This document shows, piece by piece, positions 1 to 12,414 of a DNA stretch of 64,000 nucleotides (positions within the stretch are counted from its first letter, which is position 1; every line of letters starts with the position of its first letter). Source of the DNA: Mya arenaria (lineage: Eukaryota; Mollusca; Bivalvia; Myida; Myidae); the NCBI RefSeq assembly GCF_026914265.1, contig NC_069134.1, positions 11,823,758-11,887,757 of the forward strand. Reading direction: 5' to 3'. A program made the translations under genes and the position numbers. Below the pieces are notes generated by a model that saw only the letters and a program-made list of their open reading frames with translations, was not told the origin of the DNA and did not search any database.

Positions 1-485
1 CTTCTGTAGAATCTCATTTTCATGTACTTTAAATAAATTTGCTTTTAGCCGATCTCTGTAATATTTGCTGTAATTTCATTTAGATAAACACTATCGTTAT
101 GCGTTGAAGCTAATCAAACTATTTACTTTTTAAGAATTGTGCAAACATAATAATAATTATAATATTACCACTCGTATATTTGCATTTCGTAATGCAACTG
201 TGTGCACAATAAACATGACGCATGCCATACGATTTCTCTCTTTAATGGAAGCATAATTTAACCAACAAAGCGAACGTTATATAAACAACAATTCATGAAC
301 AAGGCATAATCACACTTAACATAATTGCCCTTATTCAATTTCGTGAACACAAGCTAATTGTATCTGTATTACAAAACTTAATATATATGTACGTGTATTA
401 TTATAACAATCAGTATCACACACGGCACCTGCCCTTGCTGTACACCAAACAACCTATAGCATAAATCATAATTCAACTTTATACG

Positions 486-905
486 CTATATACCTTGCTC
501 CTTTAAATATTCCCCTAGTTTAGTCACCACATTATAACAGCCGCCTGGGTGTGCACCTTCCTCGTGCGTAGCTATCACTAGACACTTATTACACCGGAAA
601 ACGACACATCCCGCGCCCTCCGTGCTTTCTCGGCCCACGATCAGACCGCTCTCCGCACGTGTGCATGTGAACGCCCGTCCTCCGACCCGAACACCGTCCT
701 TCCATAGTTTTGATGGATCGATGAATCCAAACACAAGAGTTTTTATTTCGTCACTGGTAACGCCATATCCGGGAGTTGAGGCCCACTTCCGCCCCTCCGT
801 GCCGTAGATGGCGCTATTCGTCACGAAGCCACTGTCCGTCAGTACGAGCGATATATACTCGTTCCATGACGACGGCATCTTTAAAGAAGCAATACGAGAC
901 TGCAT
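486..905 (-). CDS. Profilin, duplicate copy 1
   Basis: This is a small actin-monomer-binding protein that also binds poly-proline ligands and phosphoinositides; it acts in the cytosol to control actin polymerisation. The open frame gives 139 residues. An internal Met at residue 10 (base 878) starts MPSSWNEYISL, the usual profilin N-terminus with its conserved Trp-x-x-Tyr, so a 130-residue product is equally possible and closer to family length. Other profilin signatures are WASTPGYG near residues 41-48, the PGG-Cys helix start, and the C-terminal KLGEYLKEQGI, which matches the usual family end. No intron is visible. Compared with its sisters it has Ala in GGRAFTC and in STEGAGC, where copies 2 and 3 have Thr. 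The frame is fully intact, suggesting function or recent origin. Recognition is from family motifs only. Confidence 0.85.
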   Translation of the reverse strand: MQSRIASLKMPSSWNEYISLVLTDSGFVTNSAIYGTEGRKWASTPGYGVTSDEIKTLVFGFIDPSKLWKDGVRVGGRAFTCTRAESGLIVGRESTEGAGCVVFRCNKCLVIATHEEGAHPGGCYNVVTKLGEYLKEQGI

Positions 906-2439
906 TTTAATTCAGATGTGAAATGTTTACAAACACAATGTGTTTACTACAAAACAGCCCATATTTTGAGTATTGTAGGTTGGCACCGCTCAAAGGTGAA
1001 AATGGGTTCCTGTCTTATTTTAATAATCCATTTTCTAATTATCGCCTTATTTGAAATACTTTGAAATGTAAGTCCAGTTCTTTACTGACAAACTACAATA
1101 CGTTTACGGAGTATTATGCCAGTGCAATATTAGTTTTGCAATTATCCTCTTCGATTGTTGTATTGTCGCGTTCTTTTCTCTGTGTCACTGAACCTTTCGT
1201 TCAGTTATCTAACACTTATGCCATACAAAGCAAAGGGCACTTTTGTTTTAAAATATAACATGTTATTATCGATGATGCCATGTCATGATCAATACACACG
1301 TGAACAAATAATAGGTAGAGATCAAATCCATTAAAATTTGAAGATCGTCTTATGTTCTGATAAGATAACATTCATCCAATATCATGTCAAGTATTCGATC
1401 GCGTTTTAATAGAAAACGAGCAATAAAATATTCAAATATTTGGATCGGGGAGCTGTCGAATAAATCAGTTTCGATTTTCTATGTTGAATAAATCATATTG
1501 CATTAAAAGGTCGCTTGAATGTTTGATAAACCTTATTAAAAGGAATCTCGTTTAAGGGAAGAAAAACAGTATTAAGGAAGTTAAGAATACATCGTTTTTT
1601 TGAACATCAGAATAGTTTGATATCAATACTGCATTAATAAAATCTTCACTGGTGAGAGGGCTTTTACTATATGGCTGAATTAATGAACGTTCAATATGAT
1701 TGCATCCGCATGAAAGCGCCAAATATTATATCGATTACATTTCAATTTTTGCTAAGTATATTTTTGTTTAACTTAATCTTCCTAATTGAATGTATATATC
1801 TGATAATTGACAAATCGACACCTCCACCCGGTATTTGAGCCATTCAATCCTTTGCAGAAGGAGAAAACACACATTTAAAACTATCGTAAGTTAACTTATT
1901 AAATATAATTATAAATGAAATGAAATTATAAATGAAATGAAATGACACTCATTATGAGTGCATTCTCGTACACCAGAGCAATGATGCTATGTGCACAACA
2001 ATGTTATATTTGCCATTACCTAACCTCTAATGTATGAAAATGTATGTGTCAAGATGTGGCAGTTAACGTTGTTTTCCAAACGTGATTCTTTTCGTAAAAA
2101 AATGATGTTTGTTTGTTGAAGTGGGTCAAGCAAGCTGTCGGATAGGATGGTTGGACATGCTGATCCAAGAATTAGATAGTTTAACGACATCGAAAATTTA
2201 ATAAGCGAAACAGTCGATATTTTGCTTATCTTGAACAACGCAATTCTGAACAGAAAACAATAACAATGCTTAAATCAATTCATACTGTAACGGACTTAAA
2301 TGATATTTTAAGAGAACAAAAAAGTTTTTACAAAATTCTATACAAAAAACAATAACAAGAAAATAGTGATATATATTTCTTTGAAAGTCCCTCGAGAAAA
2401 TTAAGCAACGAAAAAAAAATGTGAAGGTTTTTTTTTAAG
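906..2439. other. Duplicated AT-rich spacer upstream of profilin 1
   Basis: No gene is seen. The stretch directly upstream of profilin 1 aligns by eye with 15,360-16,480 and 24,185-25,330, including the shared words near 1,080-1,200 and 1,280-1,560. It should hold the profilin promoter, but no convincing TATA box could be singled out. The part at 1,830-2,170 is a worn member of the block that occurs twice in copies 2 and 3. Confidence 0.5.
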
Positions 2440-4100
2440 TGAACATAATAAATGTAAATAAAAGCCCTAGTTCTGATGGATTAAAAGTCAAATTTTATAA
2501 AGCATTCTGTGATATTTTTAATTTCATTTTGTGGAATCTATATATTAATATTCATTTGAAACTCAATTACTTACTGAACTGCAAAAACAAGGTTTAATTT
2601 CCCTTATACTAAAGCCAGGTAAAGATCACGAACAACTTTCAAATTGGCGCCCGATTAGTTTTCTAAATATATAATACAAAATCGCAACAAAGACCATAGC
2701 AAATAGAATAAAAAATACTAGATAAAACACGGTGCATATCCATATCGGTACCCTCTTTGCGAAATCTACTGAAACGGTACCCTCTTTGCACATGCACCGG
2801 TCATTCTCTGCTGAAAACAAATCGGCGATGAACAACAAGCCAGTAAATGTTCATTCAACTGATGAAAGGAGGTATGTCATGTGCAAAAGAAATTTACCAC
2901 GGAACACTAGAATGTTATAGCTATGTCTTTTTTTATAATGTGCCCATTTTTCAATTACTGCAACTCCACAATAAGCTACACAATATCGATATGTCTTGCC
3001 TCGCCCACCACCTCTGCATGTTCTGCGGGCTTAAACGAACCACTGGTTTGATTATGTACACCCCGTACATATTAAATGTATTCATTTATATATCATATTC
3101 ATACAAATGGCAATTATTAGTCTAAAATATGTGGTAAATTCATAAAACACCCTACTTTCGGTTTTGCAGCGGCGCGGGATACCTCTTTGCTATTGATTTT
3201 TGATATCACAGGTACCCTCTCTCTCATTTTTTAAAGCACAGGGACCCTCGTAGCGCTGTATCGAGTTAAGTAATATGTTTTTACTTTGTTATCGTATTTC
3301 TCTATCTCTAACATATCTTCGACTTTAGATATTCTATAAGAAATTCTATTCATTTAATAACATGCAACTTCTATATGAAATCCCCAATGGTGACGATTTA
3401 AAGTACCTACAACTTATCAATAATACCACAATACATGAAAACTGAGATAAAAATATTACAGTTCCGGCTGAACAAAATTCGATGTTAAAAAAATACACAC
3501 CCCAGCCCAAAAAATATAAATAAATAAAAAAATAAATACACAGTTTCTGTATAACAAACATATTCAAATAAATATTTTTTAAATAGAACTATTTCAACGA
3601 AACACTTAATTGGAAGGAAGTATATACACTGCCTTATATATAAACAATCGACAACGAGCCCTTCAATCTAATTTATTCAACAGAACTTTACCAACAAACA
3701 AATATCTATTTAAATCCAAATTATCCAATTCTAGTTTATGCAACTTGTGTTCCAGTTTTGAGGAAACGATAAACTATATGTTCTGGGAGTGCTATTGCAT
3801 ACAAGACCTGTGGAATAACTTGAAGCGTTTTCTCCAATCGAAAAGTATTCGAATTGAACTGAATTTAAAAATAAATAAATATTATGAATAAACGTTGAAT
3901 GAAATTATAGCTGCATTAACTTTATAGTAATACTCCTAAAATACTACATTTTTGTTAAAGAACAACAACAGAGAAATATTCTTCACTTCCGCAAGTTTGA
4001 AAAAGCTATCTATATATTCGAATCAATATTGAAAGTGAAATAGCTATTATGACAAATAAACTTAACGTTCATTTGCAAAAATGGGCCTTTCTTTCATAAC
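2440..4100 (+). mobile_element. LINE (L1/Tx1-like) remnant, interrupted
   Basis: Two pieces of a non-LTR retrotransposon lie in the same orientation. The first, about 2,450-2,730, translates to a reverse transcriptase stretch with KSPSSDGLKVKFYKAFC followed by the LINE hallmark of an NWRPIS-type motif (here NFQIGA/RPISFLN across a frame change) and KIATKTIANRIKN. The second, about 3,330-4,100, contains an open frame at 3,610-3,891 with a Cys-rich C-terminal motif (SSLCNLCSSFEETINYMFWEC) typical of the zinc-binding tail after the RT in L1/Tx1-like LINEs. Multiple stops and frame changes show it is dead. About 560 bp of unrelated sequence separates the pieces. It is absent from the other two duplication copies, so it inserted after duplication or was lost there. 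Confidence 0.7.
2740..3300. repeat. Sequence interrupting the LINE remnant
   Basis: This segment splits the two LINE pieces. It contains repeated words of the type GGTACCCTCTTTGC at 2,747, 2,778, 3,177 (diverged) and 3,212 (diverged). No coding signal is seen. It may be a second insertion or a small local repeat, and its family is unknown. Confidence 0.35.
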
Positions 4101-4880
4101 TATAAGATATATAATGCATTTTAAGACAGCCAGTTTGTCCCTAAAAATATTTTCTTTTTTTTCTACAAGAATTTCCCCCCATTTCCTTGTTTGCTATATA
4201 AAAAAAGCAAATAAAATGTTCTCCATGTTTAGCTGTATGAATTGTTTTTGCATACGTTTGAGTAAAAGCAATAAAATACATTTTGTTGAAACGATTGAGC
4301 CATGCATTCTCTATTTTATTTAGCGCACGTTTGGAAGCATAATTCAAATATCCGCGGGTAAAGGAAGTACATAACCCGCCGGTACCCAGCGCATGCTAAA
4401 TAAGATAGCGAATACGTGGGTCCATCGGGTGACGCAATTTGGATAGGTCATAACGACACGTGGAAGTCGTTTTGAAACAGTGCTGTTTTGTTAATATTTA
4501 TTTGAAAATATATTATATGAGAGGATTATAACAATTGTTGTGCCAACGTGAAGATAAATGCTTTCTAGATTAGTAGATATCAGTATGTTGTTTGCATATG
4601 AGTTTTTCTGTGCCAAATTCAGTGTTCTAACAATATGTTACCTACTGGTTTTAGATTATCTTATGTTTCTTATCTTCCCTCATTTATAGCTACCAGTATC
4701 AGGTACGTATTTTTCTTTTGCATGATTAATGAATATTTTGTGGATGGACTTATAAACAATGATTTTAAGAAAGGTCACAACAGGTTTATTGTCAATGATA
4801 CTAGTAACATTAAATTTCCGAAAAATAAGCTACTGAAGCGGAAATCAGTACTGTGCAATTCTTTAGAGAAGCCATGAGAA
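4101..4880. other. No recognisable gene
   Basis: This AT-rich spacer lies between the LINE remnant and the tandem array. Open frames of about 80 codons are present on both strands but show no family motif and are likely chance. Confidence 0.4.
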
Positions 4881-7240
4881 AGTACTCCTGGTGGGGATCG
4901 AAACCACAACCTCATGGGTGAGAGGCAGCCGCCTATACCACTAGACCACTCTCACCCTGGTGGGGATCGAAACCACAACCTCTTGGGTGAGAGGCAGACA
5001 ACTATACCACTAGATCACTCTCACGCTGGTGGGGATCGAAACCACAACCTCTTAGGTCAGAGGCAGACAACTATACCACTAGATCACTCTCACGCTGGTG
5101 GGGATCGAAACCACAACCTCATGGGTGAGAGGCAGCCGCCTATACCACTAGACCACTCTCACCCTGGTGGGGATCGAAACCACAACTTCTTGGGTGAGAG
5201 GCAGCCGCCTATACCACTAGATCACTCTCACCCTGGTGGGGACTGAACCCACAACCTCATGGGTGAGATGCCGCCGTCTATACCACTAGACCACTCTCAC
5301 GCTGGTGGGGATCGAAACCACAACCTCTTGGGTGAGAGGCAGCCGCCTATACCACTAGATCACTCTCACCCTGGTGGGGACTGAACCCACAACCTCATGG
5401 GTGAGAGGCAGCCGCCTATACCACTAGACCACTTTCACCCTGGTGGGGACTGAACCCACAAACTCTTGGGTGAGAGGCAGACAACTATACCACTAGATCA
5501 CTCTCACCCTGGTGGGGATCGAAACCACAACCTCATGGGTGAGAGGCAGACAACTATACCACTAGATCACTCTCACGCTGGTGGGGACTGAACCCACAAC
5601 CTCATGGGTGAGAGGCAGCCGCCTATACCACTAGACCACTCTCACCCTGGTGGGATTGAAACCACAACCTCTTGGGTGAGAGGCAGACAACTATACCACT
5701 AGACCACTCTCACGCTGGTGGGGATCGAACCCACAACCTCATGGGTGAGAGGCAGACAACTATACCACTAGATCACTCTCACGCTGGTGGGGATCGAAAC
5801 CACAACCTCTTGGGTGAGAGGCAGACAACTATACCACTAGATCACTCTCACGCTGGTGGGGATCGAAACCACAACCTCATGGGTGAGAGGCAGACAACTA
5901 TACCACTAGATCACTCTCACGCTGGTGGGGATCGAAACCACAACCTCTTGGGTGAGAGGCAGCCGCCTATACCACTAGACCACTCTCACCCTGGTGGGGA
6001 TCGAAACCACAACCTCTTGGGTGAGAGGCAGCCGCCTATACCACTAGACCACTCTCAGCCTGGTGGGGATCGAAACCACAACCTCATGGGTGAGAGGCAG
6101 CCGCCTATACCACTAGATCACTCTCACGCTGGTGGGGATCGAAACCACAACCTCATGGGTGAGAGGCAGACAACTATACCACTAGACCACTCTCACCCTG
6201 GTGGGGACTGAACCCACAACCTCATGGGTGAGAGGCAGCCGCCTATACCACTAGACCACTCTCACCCTGGTGGGGACTGAACCCACAACCTCATGGGTGA
6301 GAGGCAGCCGCCTATACCACTAGACCACTCTCACCCTGGTGGGGATCGAAACCACAACCTCATGGGTGAGAGGCAGCCGCCTATACCACTAGACCACTCT
6401 CACCCTGGTGGGGATCGAAACCACAACCTCATGGGTGAGAGGCAGCCGCCTATACCACTAGACCACTCTCACCCTGGTGGGGATCGAAACCACAACCTCA
6501 TGGGTGAGAGGCAGCCGCCTATACCACTAGACCACTCTCACCCTGGTGGGGACTGAACCCACAACCTCATGGGTGAGAGGCAGCCGCCTATACCACTAGA
6601 CCACTCTCACCCTGGTGGGGACTGAACCCAAAACCTCATGGGTGAGAGGCAGACAACTATACCACTAGATCACTCTCACGCTGGTGGGGACTGAACCCAC
6701 AACCTCATGGGTGAGAGGCAGACAACTATACCAATAGATCACTCTCACCCTGGTGGTGATCAAAACCACAACCTCTTGGGTGAGAGGCAGACAACTATAC
6801 CACTAGATTACTCTCACGCTGGTGGGGATCGAAACCACAACCTCATGGGTGAGAGGCAGACAACTATACCACTAGATCACTCTCACCCTGGTGGGGATCG
6901 AAACCACAATCTCTTGGGTGAGAGGCAGACAACTATACCACTAGATCACTCTCACGCTGGTGGGGATCGAAACCACAACCTCATGGGTGAGAGGCAGACA
7001 ACTATACCACTAGATCACTCTCACGCTGGTGGGGATCGAAACCACAACCTCATTGGTGAGAGGCAGACAACTATACCACTAGATCACTCTCACGCTGGTG
7101 GGGATCGAAACCACAACCTCATGGGTGAGAGGCAGACAACTATACCACTAGATCACTCTCACGCTGGTGGGGATCGAAACCACAACCTCATGGGTGAGAG
7201 GCAGACAACTATACCACTAGATCACTCTCACGCTGGAGAA
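4881..7240 (-). repeat. 69-bp tandem array of a tRNA-Glu-like sequence, about 34 units
   Basis: Read on the minus strand, each unit contains TGGTCTAGTGGTATAGG, nearly the D-arm and A box of eukaryotic tRNA-Glu. This is followed by CTCTCAC, identical to the anticodon loop of tRNA-Glu(CTC), and by a T-arm with a B-box-like sequence. One unit class has a T-arm pairing perfectly (GTGGG / CCCAC around TTCAGTC); the other reads GTGGTTTCGATCCCC. The anticodon stem no longer pairs and no proper acceptor stem is present, so these are not standard tRNA genes. The GAGAGGCAG word recurs from about 4,920 to 7,197 every 69 bp, giving 34 units. Because 69 is divisible by three, the plus strand stays open for 87-180 codons (GERQ..IPLDHSH..GGDRNHNL); these frames are a by-product. 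Two unit variants are interspersed. Confidence 0.9.
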
Positions 7241-7883
7241 GCAACTTGAAGTTGCTACAATAAACAATGCAAGAGTGGATTAGAAAAACCAACTCTCAAA
7301 AAGCCAAGTTTTACCTTTTTAGACTTTAATCTATACAAAAAATATACATGGTACTATTCAATGCGTGTTAAGTTGCTTTAAGGAGCAAAATGTACGAATA
7401 GGGATTTTAGTAGAATTTTGTTCGAAAAGCACTTGCAATTAAAGGCAAAAAGAGCTATTACTGCACGATTAAGAATAATTTCAAGAGTCAAAATTTCGAC
7501 TTTGTCAAAACAATGATTTATTGGTGCTAGTTGCTTCTTTTTTAAAAACAAAACAAAACAAGACTTAAATTATTTTTTTGTAAGCAGGAAATTAATTTAA
7601 ATTCTATTAATCAATAGAATATATTATCAAGAAGCCACAATAAATTGATTTGATTGGTCGAAACATTTTTGCACAACAACAAATAAACCTTCATAAAATT
7701 TGCTCGACCCCTTTACACACCATAATATGTAAAACAAATAGTCAATAATTATTTATATTCACTTTCATCGTCTGGCTTTTATATTGACCATCTTCTGGCA
7801 ATTTTGGATCAATAATATCAACGGTTGCCACGTCCCACGTTATCTTTCAATGTAGATACATTTATATAAAATTAGAATACCTC
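7241..7883. other. No gene; spacer before tRNA-Trp
   Basis: This is AT-rich. The segment at about 7,755-7,840 (GGCTTTTATATTGACCATCT and neighbours) is shared with 29,660-29,730 in front of the tRNA-Trp of copy 3, so it belongs to the duplicated unit. No other feature is seen. Confidence 0.4.
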
Positions 7884-7955
7884 GACTCCGTGGCGCAACG
7901 GTAGCGCGTCTGACTCCAGATCAGAAGGTTGCGTGTTCGTATCACGTCGGGGTCA
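7884..7955 (+). tRNA. tRNA-Trp (CCA), altered T-loop
   Basis: The 72-nt cloverleaf has acceptor GACTCCG/CGGGGTC, an A box in TGGCGCAACGGTAGCGC, anticodon loop CTCCAGA (anticodon CCA) and no intron. The T-loop reads TTCGTAT where the intact copies have TTCGAAT; the lost A is the nearly invariant A58, part of the B box. A TTTT Pol III terminator follows within a few bases. Processing or transcription may be impaired, so this could be a decaying copy. Confidence 0.85.
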
Positions 7956-10900
7956 CACTTTTATTGTAATGTTTACATGCAAGTAACACGTTTTCTTAAT
8001 CTTAATGGTGATATTTTTTTTGGGTTTATTTTGAACAATCTCGATAGTATTGCAGAAATAAAATCTAGAAATATTGTCACCTTCATTAATAGCATAAACA
8101 GATACCTTAGTGCTCATTGCTTTATTGTCAGTTCGTTGGAGCCATAACATTTTGTTATGTGTTGAACATGCTCCAATATGTCTTCCGCTTTAGTGCCAAA
8201 TAGGGGAAATGGACGTAAACAATAAGTATGATTTCTTTATTTTCCTTTTAAATAGGTCTATAGAAGTAAAATTTAAAAATCGTGGAATATAGTTCAAAAT
8301 AAGATGGAGTATTAATTGTGTTTTTTTTTGCGTATCAATAGAAATATCGTTATTCAATTTAACGTACATATTGTTCACGTAGTTTTACGGATGTCCTCGA
8401 GCACTCATAAGCAGCGTAAGGTTTACGTCTATCTTATATAAATATCTTATTGAAAAATGGCCCAGACCAGAAGGTTGCAACACACACGTGTTTGAATCAG
8501 GTCTGACTTACGACTTTTGTTGGTTATGCATTATTTCCAGATAACATTTCTGTTCCTAGTTCTTGCTTAAACCATCTCATATATTTTATCGGTGTAATCT
8601 AAAGTACGTACATGTTTATAACACAAACTAATGTGGTCTTATTACTGGTGTTTACCCTTATGGAAAGTCAGACTGGAAAACCACTTCAAAAAAAGAGAGA
8701 AAAGTACTAGTTTTTAAGATCTCTTTTCACTTTAAACTGTCCTTCCGCGTTAAATATAATTGTACCACGTTAGAGTGTGCTTTCGTTTAAACATTAACTT
8801 TCATATCGGAACGGTAACAAGTAGGCGGCGCTTAACCATTCAATATCTTTCGTGCGGATACATTACAATGTTATCCATTTATGTTAACGCTAATTCATGA
8901 ATAATCCCTTCTCCCCATAACTATATTGTACAACATATATACGCAAAAAAATCTAGCATTAAATAACATTTAGAAACAAATTTACTTGAAACATATAAAT
9001 TACGTAAGATAATACCTGTTCAATGGTACCCATTTATAACATCCTACTGCACTGGCTACTTAGTATCACGTGATTTATATATCCACTCAAAATACGGTTT
9101 CATATCTCCGGAAATTAAATAATGTTTTTCTACACATTATGCAAAGTGAACAGTTTTGAAATATAAAATGCACACCTAAATATCTTCAGGCGCCTTTTAA
9201 CATCTAAAAGAGGACTTTGTAATTTTGCACTGACGCCAAAGGCTAGAAGAACATGATTAAAGTTCCATTTATCTACAGGAGCTCAAGAGAGTTATCTGTG
9301 TTTACTTCTAACACTTAAATGATCAAACACTAGTAGTCTACCTTTCAGGCGATAAGATAGGCCGAGATGAATACTTATCGCTTCTAAAATCATTTATTAA
9401 CAGTCTATTAATGAACACTGCCAATTATGATGATTGAACAGTTTATCTGCAAACAAACACCTGATAAAATCTCTTTATCTTGCAACTGCATTTGTAAAGA
9501 GTGGATAATTGTATAAAAACTATATTTTTAAGGAAATTTCAATACTTACAATTATTTCCTCTTCATGTTTTTTAACTTCCAAAATAGGCTCAATCTTCCT
9601 CATTTTCATCATCATCATCATCATCATCATCTTCAATTATAAATCAATCACAATAAACACCGTTAATTACGTTTTTAAATATCTTAATTGCATTAAAACA
9701 TTGTTAAAAAAAGTTACGTAGACAAAGGTAATAATCCGGTGTTGAAGGAAAGTTCCAAAGTTTCTCTGTCCAAAGTATTAGTATGCATACCTTTCCTTGT
9801 AAGTCAGACCTTTCACAAGCGGTATGTGTTTGCTTTTAATTATATCATCCAATTATTTCTAAACTCATTAAGTCATTTGAATAATGTATGCGGCAAATGT
9901 TTCATTAAATTACAAATTTGTTCTTTTCCTATCAAATGTATTGAGCGAGTTATCCATTTCATTATTTTTCACTTTATTCTTTTACCACTTGATGCATTCA
10001 CATACCGAACTGAACTTAATTAAAACTTGCCGAATCTTTTAACAATATGTTTCATTCAAATGTTTAGACCATTTCTTTGAGATTTATCGCAAACTCTTAT
10101 TAGCCTTTATATCCAAGACTTCAGCATACTCTTTCATGTTTGTTTTTTGTAGATTTTAAGATTTAAAGAATTTTTGTATTCGTTAATATAATTATCAGAA
10201 AGGATCTGATTCCTTTAGAACTACAAAGAACGCGTATGAAATATGTAAACAATTTTATAGTGATGTAAACGAAATACAACAAAGAAGTAAGGCCGATTTA
10301 ATAAAAGGTAAATATGCCCTAGGAAACATTAAAGATTTCCTTTCATTATACAATACCCACAGCGGACTGACATTATTAATCGCTTCCTATACAAGTTCAA
10401 TATGTATTTGCTAAAGGCCACCGGCCAAAGACACATACACATGCGAGTATACAAAACCTGTTTCAAATATTGCAAGGTAATGTTTTATTGTTCAATCGAA
10501 TATTATTTATTTGCACATATCTTTATTCAAATAGCTCTTCCTTTAACAAACTCCCCCTCCCCGCCCCAAACAGAAGGTTTCTTTATATTATTTTTATTAT
10601 GAAACATCAAAACCCCATTTCACTCTTACACGATCAGCCATGGAACACCAGGGTGCAAATGGGATGAAGTAAACGCGATTTTAAAATTTGAAATCAGGGT
10701 AACTTTATAGACATTTCATTTATTGTACTGATTTACTATTGATTACGACCACAACGCATTGTAAAAACAGTTACAAATATGTCCAGCTGGTGAAGTTAAC
10801 AGCGGGATCAATTGACGAGAATTTTAGGCAAAATGCACAGCGCCAATTATTATCACGTAAGTTATTTTCGATAAAGTGCTCAAACAATTTCAGATGAAAT

Positions 10901-11741
10901 TATTGAAATGTGATCATTTGTTATACTACAGCCGTGCACATATATTGATTGGGTCTTACCTTCAATTAAATGACATATAATAAACAATGCACGAAGCTCG
11001 CTTTTAACAGTAATTTTAATGATTATAAATATTTAGCTTATTTTCTGAACATGTTAGTTTTGTAGATCAGTGTTTGTTTTGGCATCCTGTTTCCAGTTAC
11101 AACAATTAGTATTGTCCAGATTAAGTAAGAGCTTTGCAACTCTAACTGTTCTGAATCGTTATTGACAAATACTGCAACCAGCAGCCATTTAAGTCTTCTA
11201 CATTTTACGCATATTCATGTTCTGTCTGTTTCAGAGGTCTCGATGAAGAAGTTAACATCCTATCTCTCTGAGCAAAGCTGGGTTTGCAACTCCTCGCACT
11301 GTATCGACACCATGAGTTTCATCCCAACACGAATCCAAGCGCTGTCGTCAACAAATCATTGTGCGATCTGTACTCAAGTAGGAATCTAAATTGATTTTTT
11401 TTAATCATGTTTAGAACTTTTATAACATTTTTATTTGAGCTTTCAATTCTTTTCCGTACTTTTTTCCCGGAACATTTAGAAGAAATTGCCGCCTTCTTCA
11501 TGATAGTAATTTGGCTTGAACCTACTCATTCTTTCATTCCAATCAAAACTGTATACAGGTTACATGTTTTCCACACCTTCATTTTTTGTTTTTATAAACA
11601 TGTTCCCAATTTTTTTATGGAGGTCCAACTGATTCTTTTTTCATCCGAGGATACCTTTTACAGGGACATGATACAAATTGGTAAAGAAACATCGACACTT
11701 CTTCATTTCCATAACGTTTGGTGCTCCTATGCTTGTTTCAG
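7956..11741. other. Duplicated AT-rich intergenic region
   Basis: No supported gene is seen. The piece at 8,810-8,900 and most of 9,000-10,740 recur in copies 2 and 3. A possible exon-like open stretch at about 11,237-11,379 is preceded by CTGTCTGTTTCAG and ends in CAAGTAGG. It could be an upstream exon of the PAN-domain gene that follows, but it shows no domain motif. Confidence 0.4.
9606..9631 (+). repeat. (TCA)n microsatellite
   Basis: A pure TCA/ATC trinucleotide tract lies here. It occurs at the equivalent place in copy 2 (20,165) and copy 3 (30,982), with different lengths. Confidence 0.9.
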
Positions 11742-11753
11742 TGAAATACTCAG

Positions 11754-12000
11754 CCGACAACCAGATGGTTTTACCGGAACCAGGATACTCTCAAGGTCCG
11801 ACACCATATACCACACATCTACAGTGCCGACCAGTGCGTTCAGCTATGTATCAATTACTATGGATTCAACTGCAAATCCCTCGATTACCGTGACGGCATT
11901 TCGACCTATTACCCTGGCAAGGTCAACTTCTACGATGTTCCTCAGTCAGATAGACAGGATTATATTCCAATTATCCCTCTAATCATACACCATACATATG
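11754..12000 (+). CDS. PAN/apple-domain exon (partial gene)
   Basis: A frame open from 11,745 to 12,038 translates to a PAN/apple-type segment whose core is SADQCVQLCINYYGFNCKS, followed by LDYRDGISTYYPG. The spaced cysteines and aromatic core are those of the central part of a PAN domain, an extracellular disulfide-bonded adhesion module. Candidate acceptors are TTGTTTCAG (ending 11,741) and TACTCAG (ending 11,753); the first would place an in-frame TGA, so the second is preferred. A candidate donor follows ATATG at 12,001 (GTAAAC). The homologous exon in copy 2 is truncated. A further PAN exon lies 400 bp downstream. No complete gene model could be built, and it may be a pseudogene. Confidence 0.5.
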
Positions 12001-12414
12001 GTAAACATATATTGCCGTTATCAATTGATGAACGGATTTAAAGACTCTCAGGGGGTGAATAGTTCTTTTTGAATATCCGTATTACCAATGTTGACATGCC
12101 AAACAGTGTTTTAATGAGTATTTCTTTTATCTTTCATCAACTCATTAGTGGCAGAGTCTATAATCATGACAATCATTCGTCATAGCTCCTTAAGATGAAA
12201 CCACGCTTTGATATATAAATACGATCCATTGCCTTTCTTGTACTAAATACAGTTGAAGCAACAGATATATACAATAAAGAAAGCCATTTGAGCATGACCC
12301 AGTTATTTTTCGTTATTGGCTAGATTGCAACAGCTAAGGGTCATTGAAACATTAATGTCAGAAAAAACACAGTGCCAAATTGAAACAACTTTCTTATTGT
12401 CTATTTTTTCCTAG

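Noticed and set aside
622-807. Plus-strand frame antisense to profilin (also at 15,076 and 23,901)
   Set aside because: Shadow of the conserved profilin frame on the other strand; no independent evidence.
4881-7240. CRISPR array
   Set aside because: Units are contiguous near-identical 69-mers without unique spacers, in a eukaryotic genome.
4914-7249. Long plus-strand frames (up to 180 codons) of a GERQ..IPLDHSH..GGDRNHN repeat protein
   Set aside because: They follow from a 69-bp period divisible by three without stops. The opposite strand carries the clear tRNA-like signal, and there is no separate start, signal or domain.
11407-11982. 191-codon frame overlapping the PAN exon
   Set aside because: The PAN motifs are in another frame; this one is a Phe/Thr/Ser-rich chance frame running through an intron-like pyrimidine tract.
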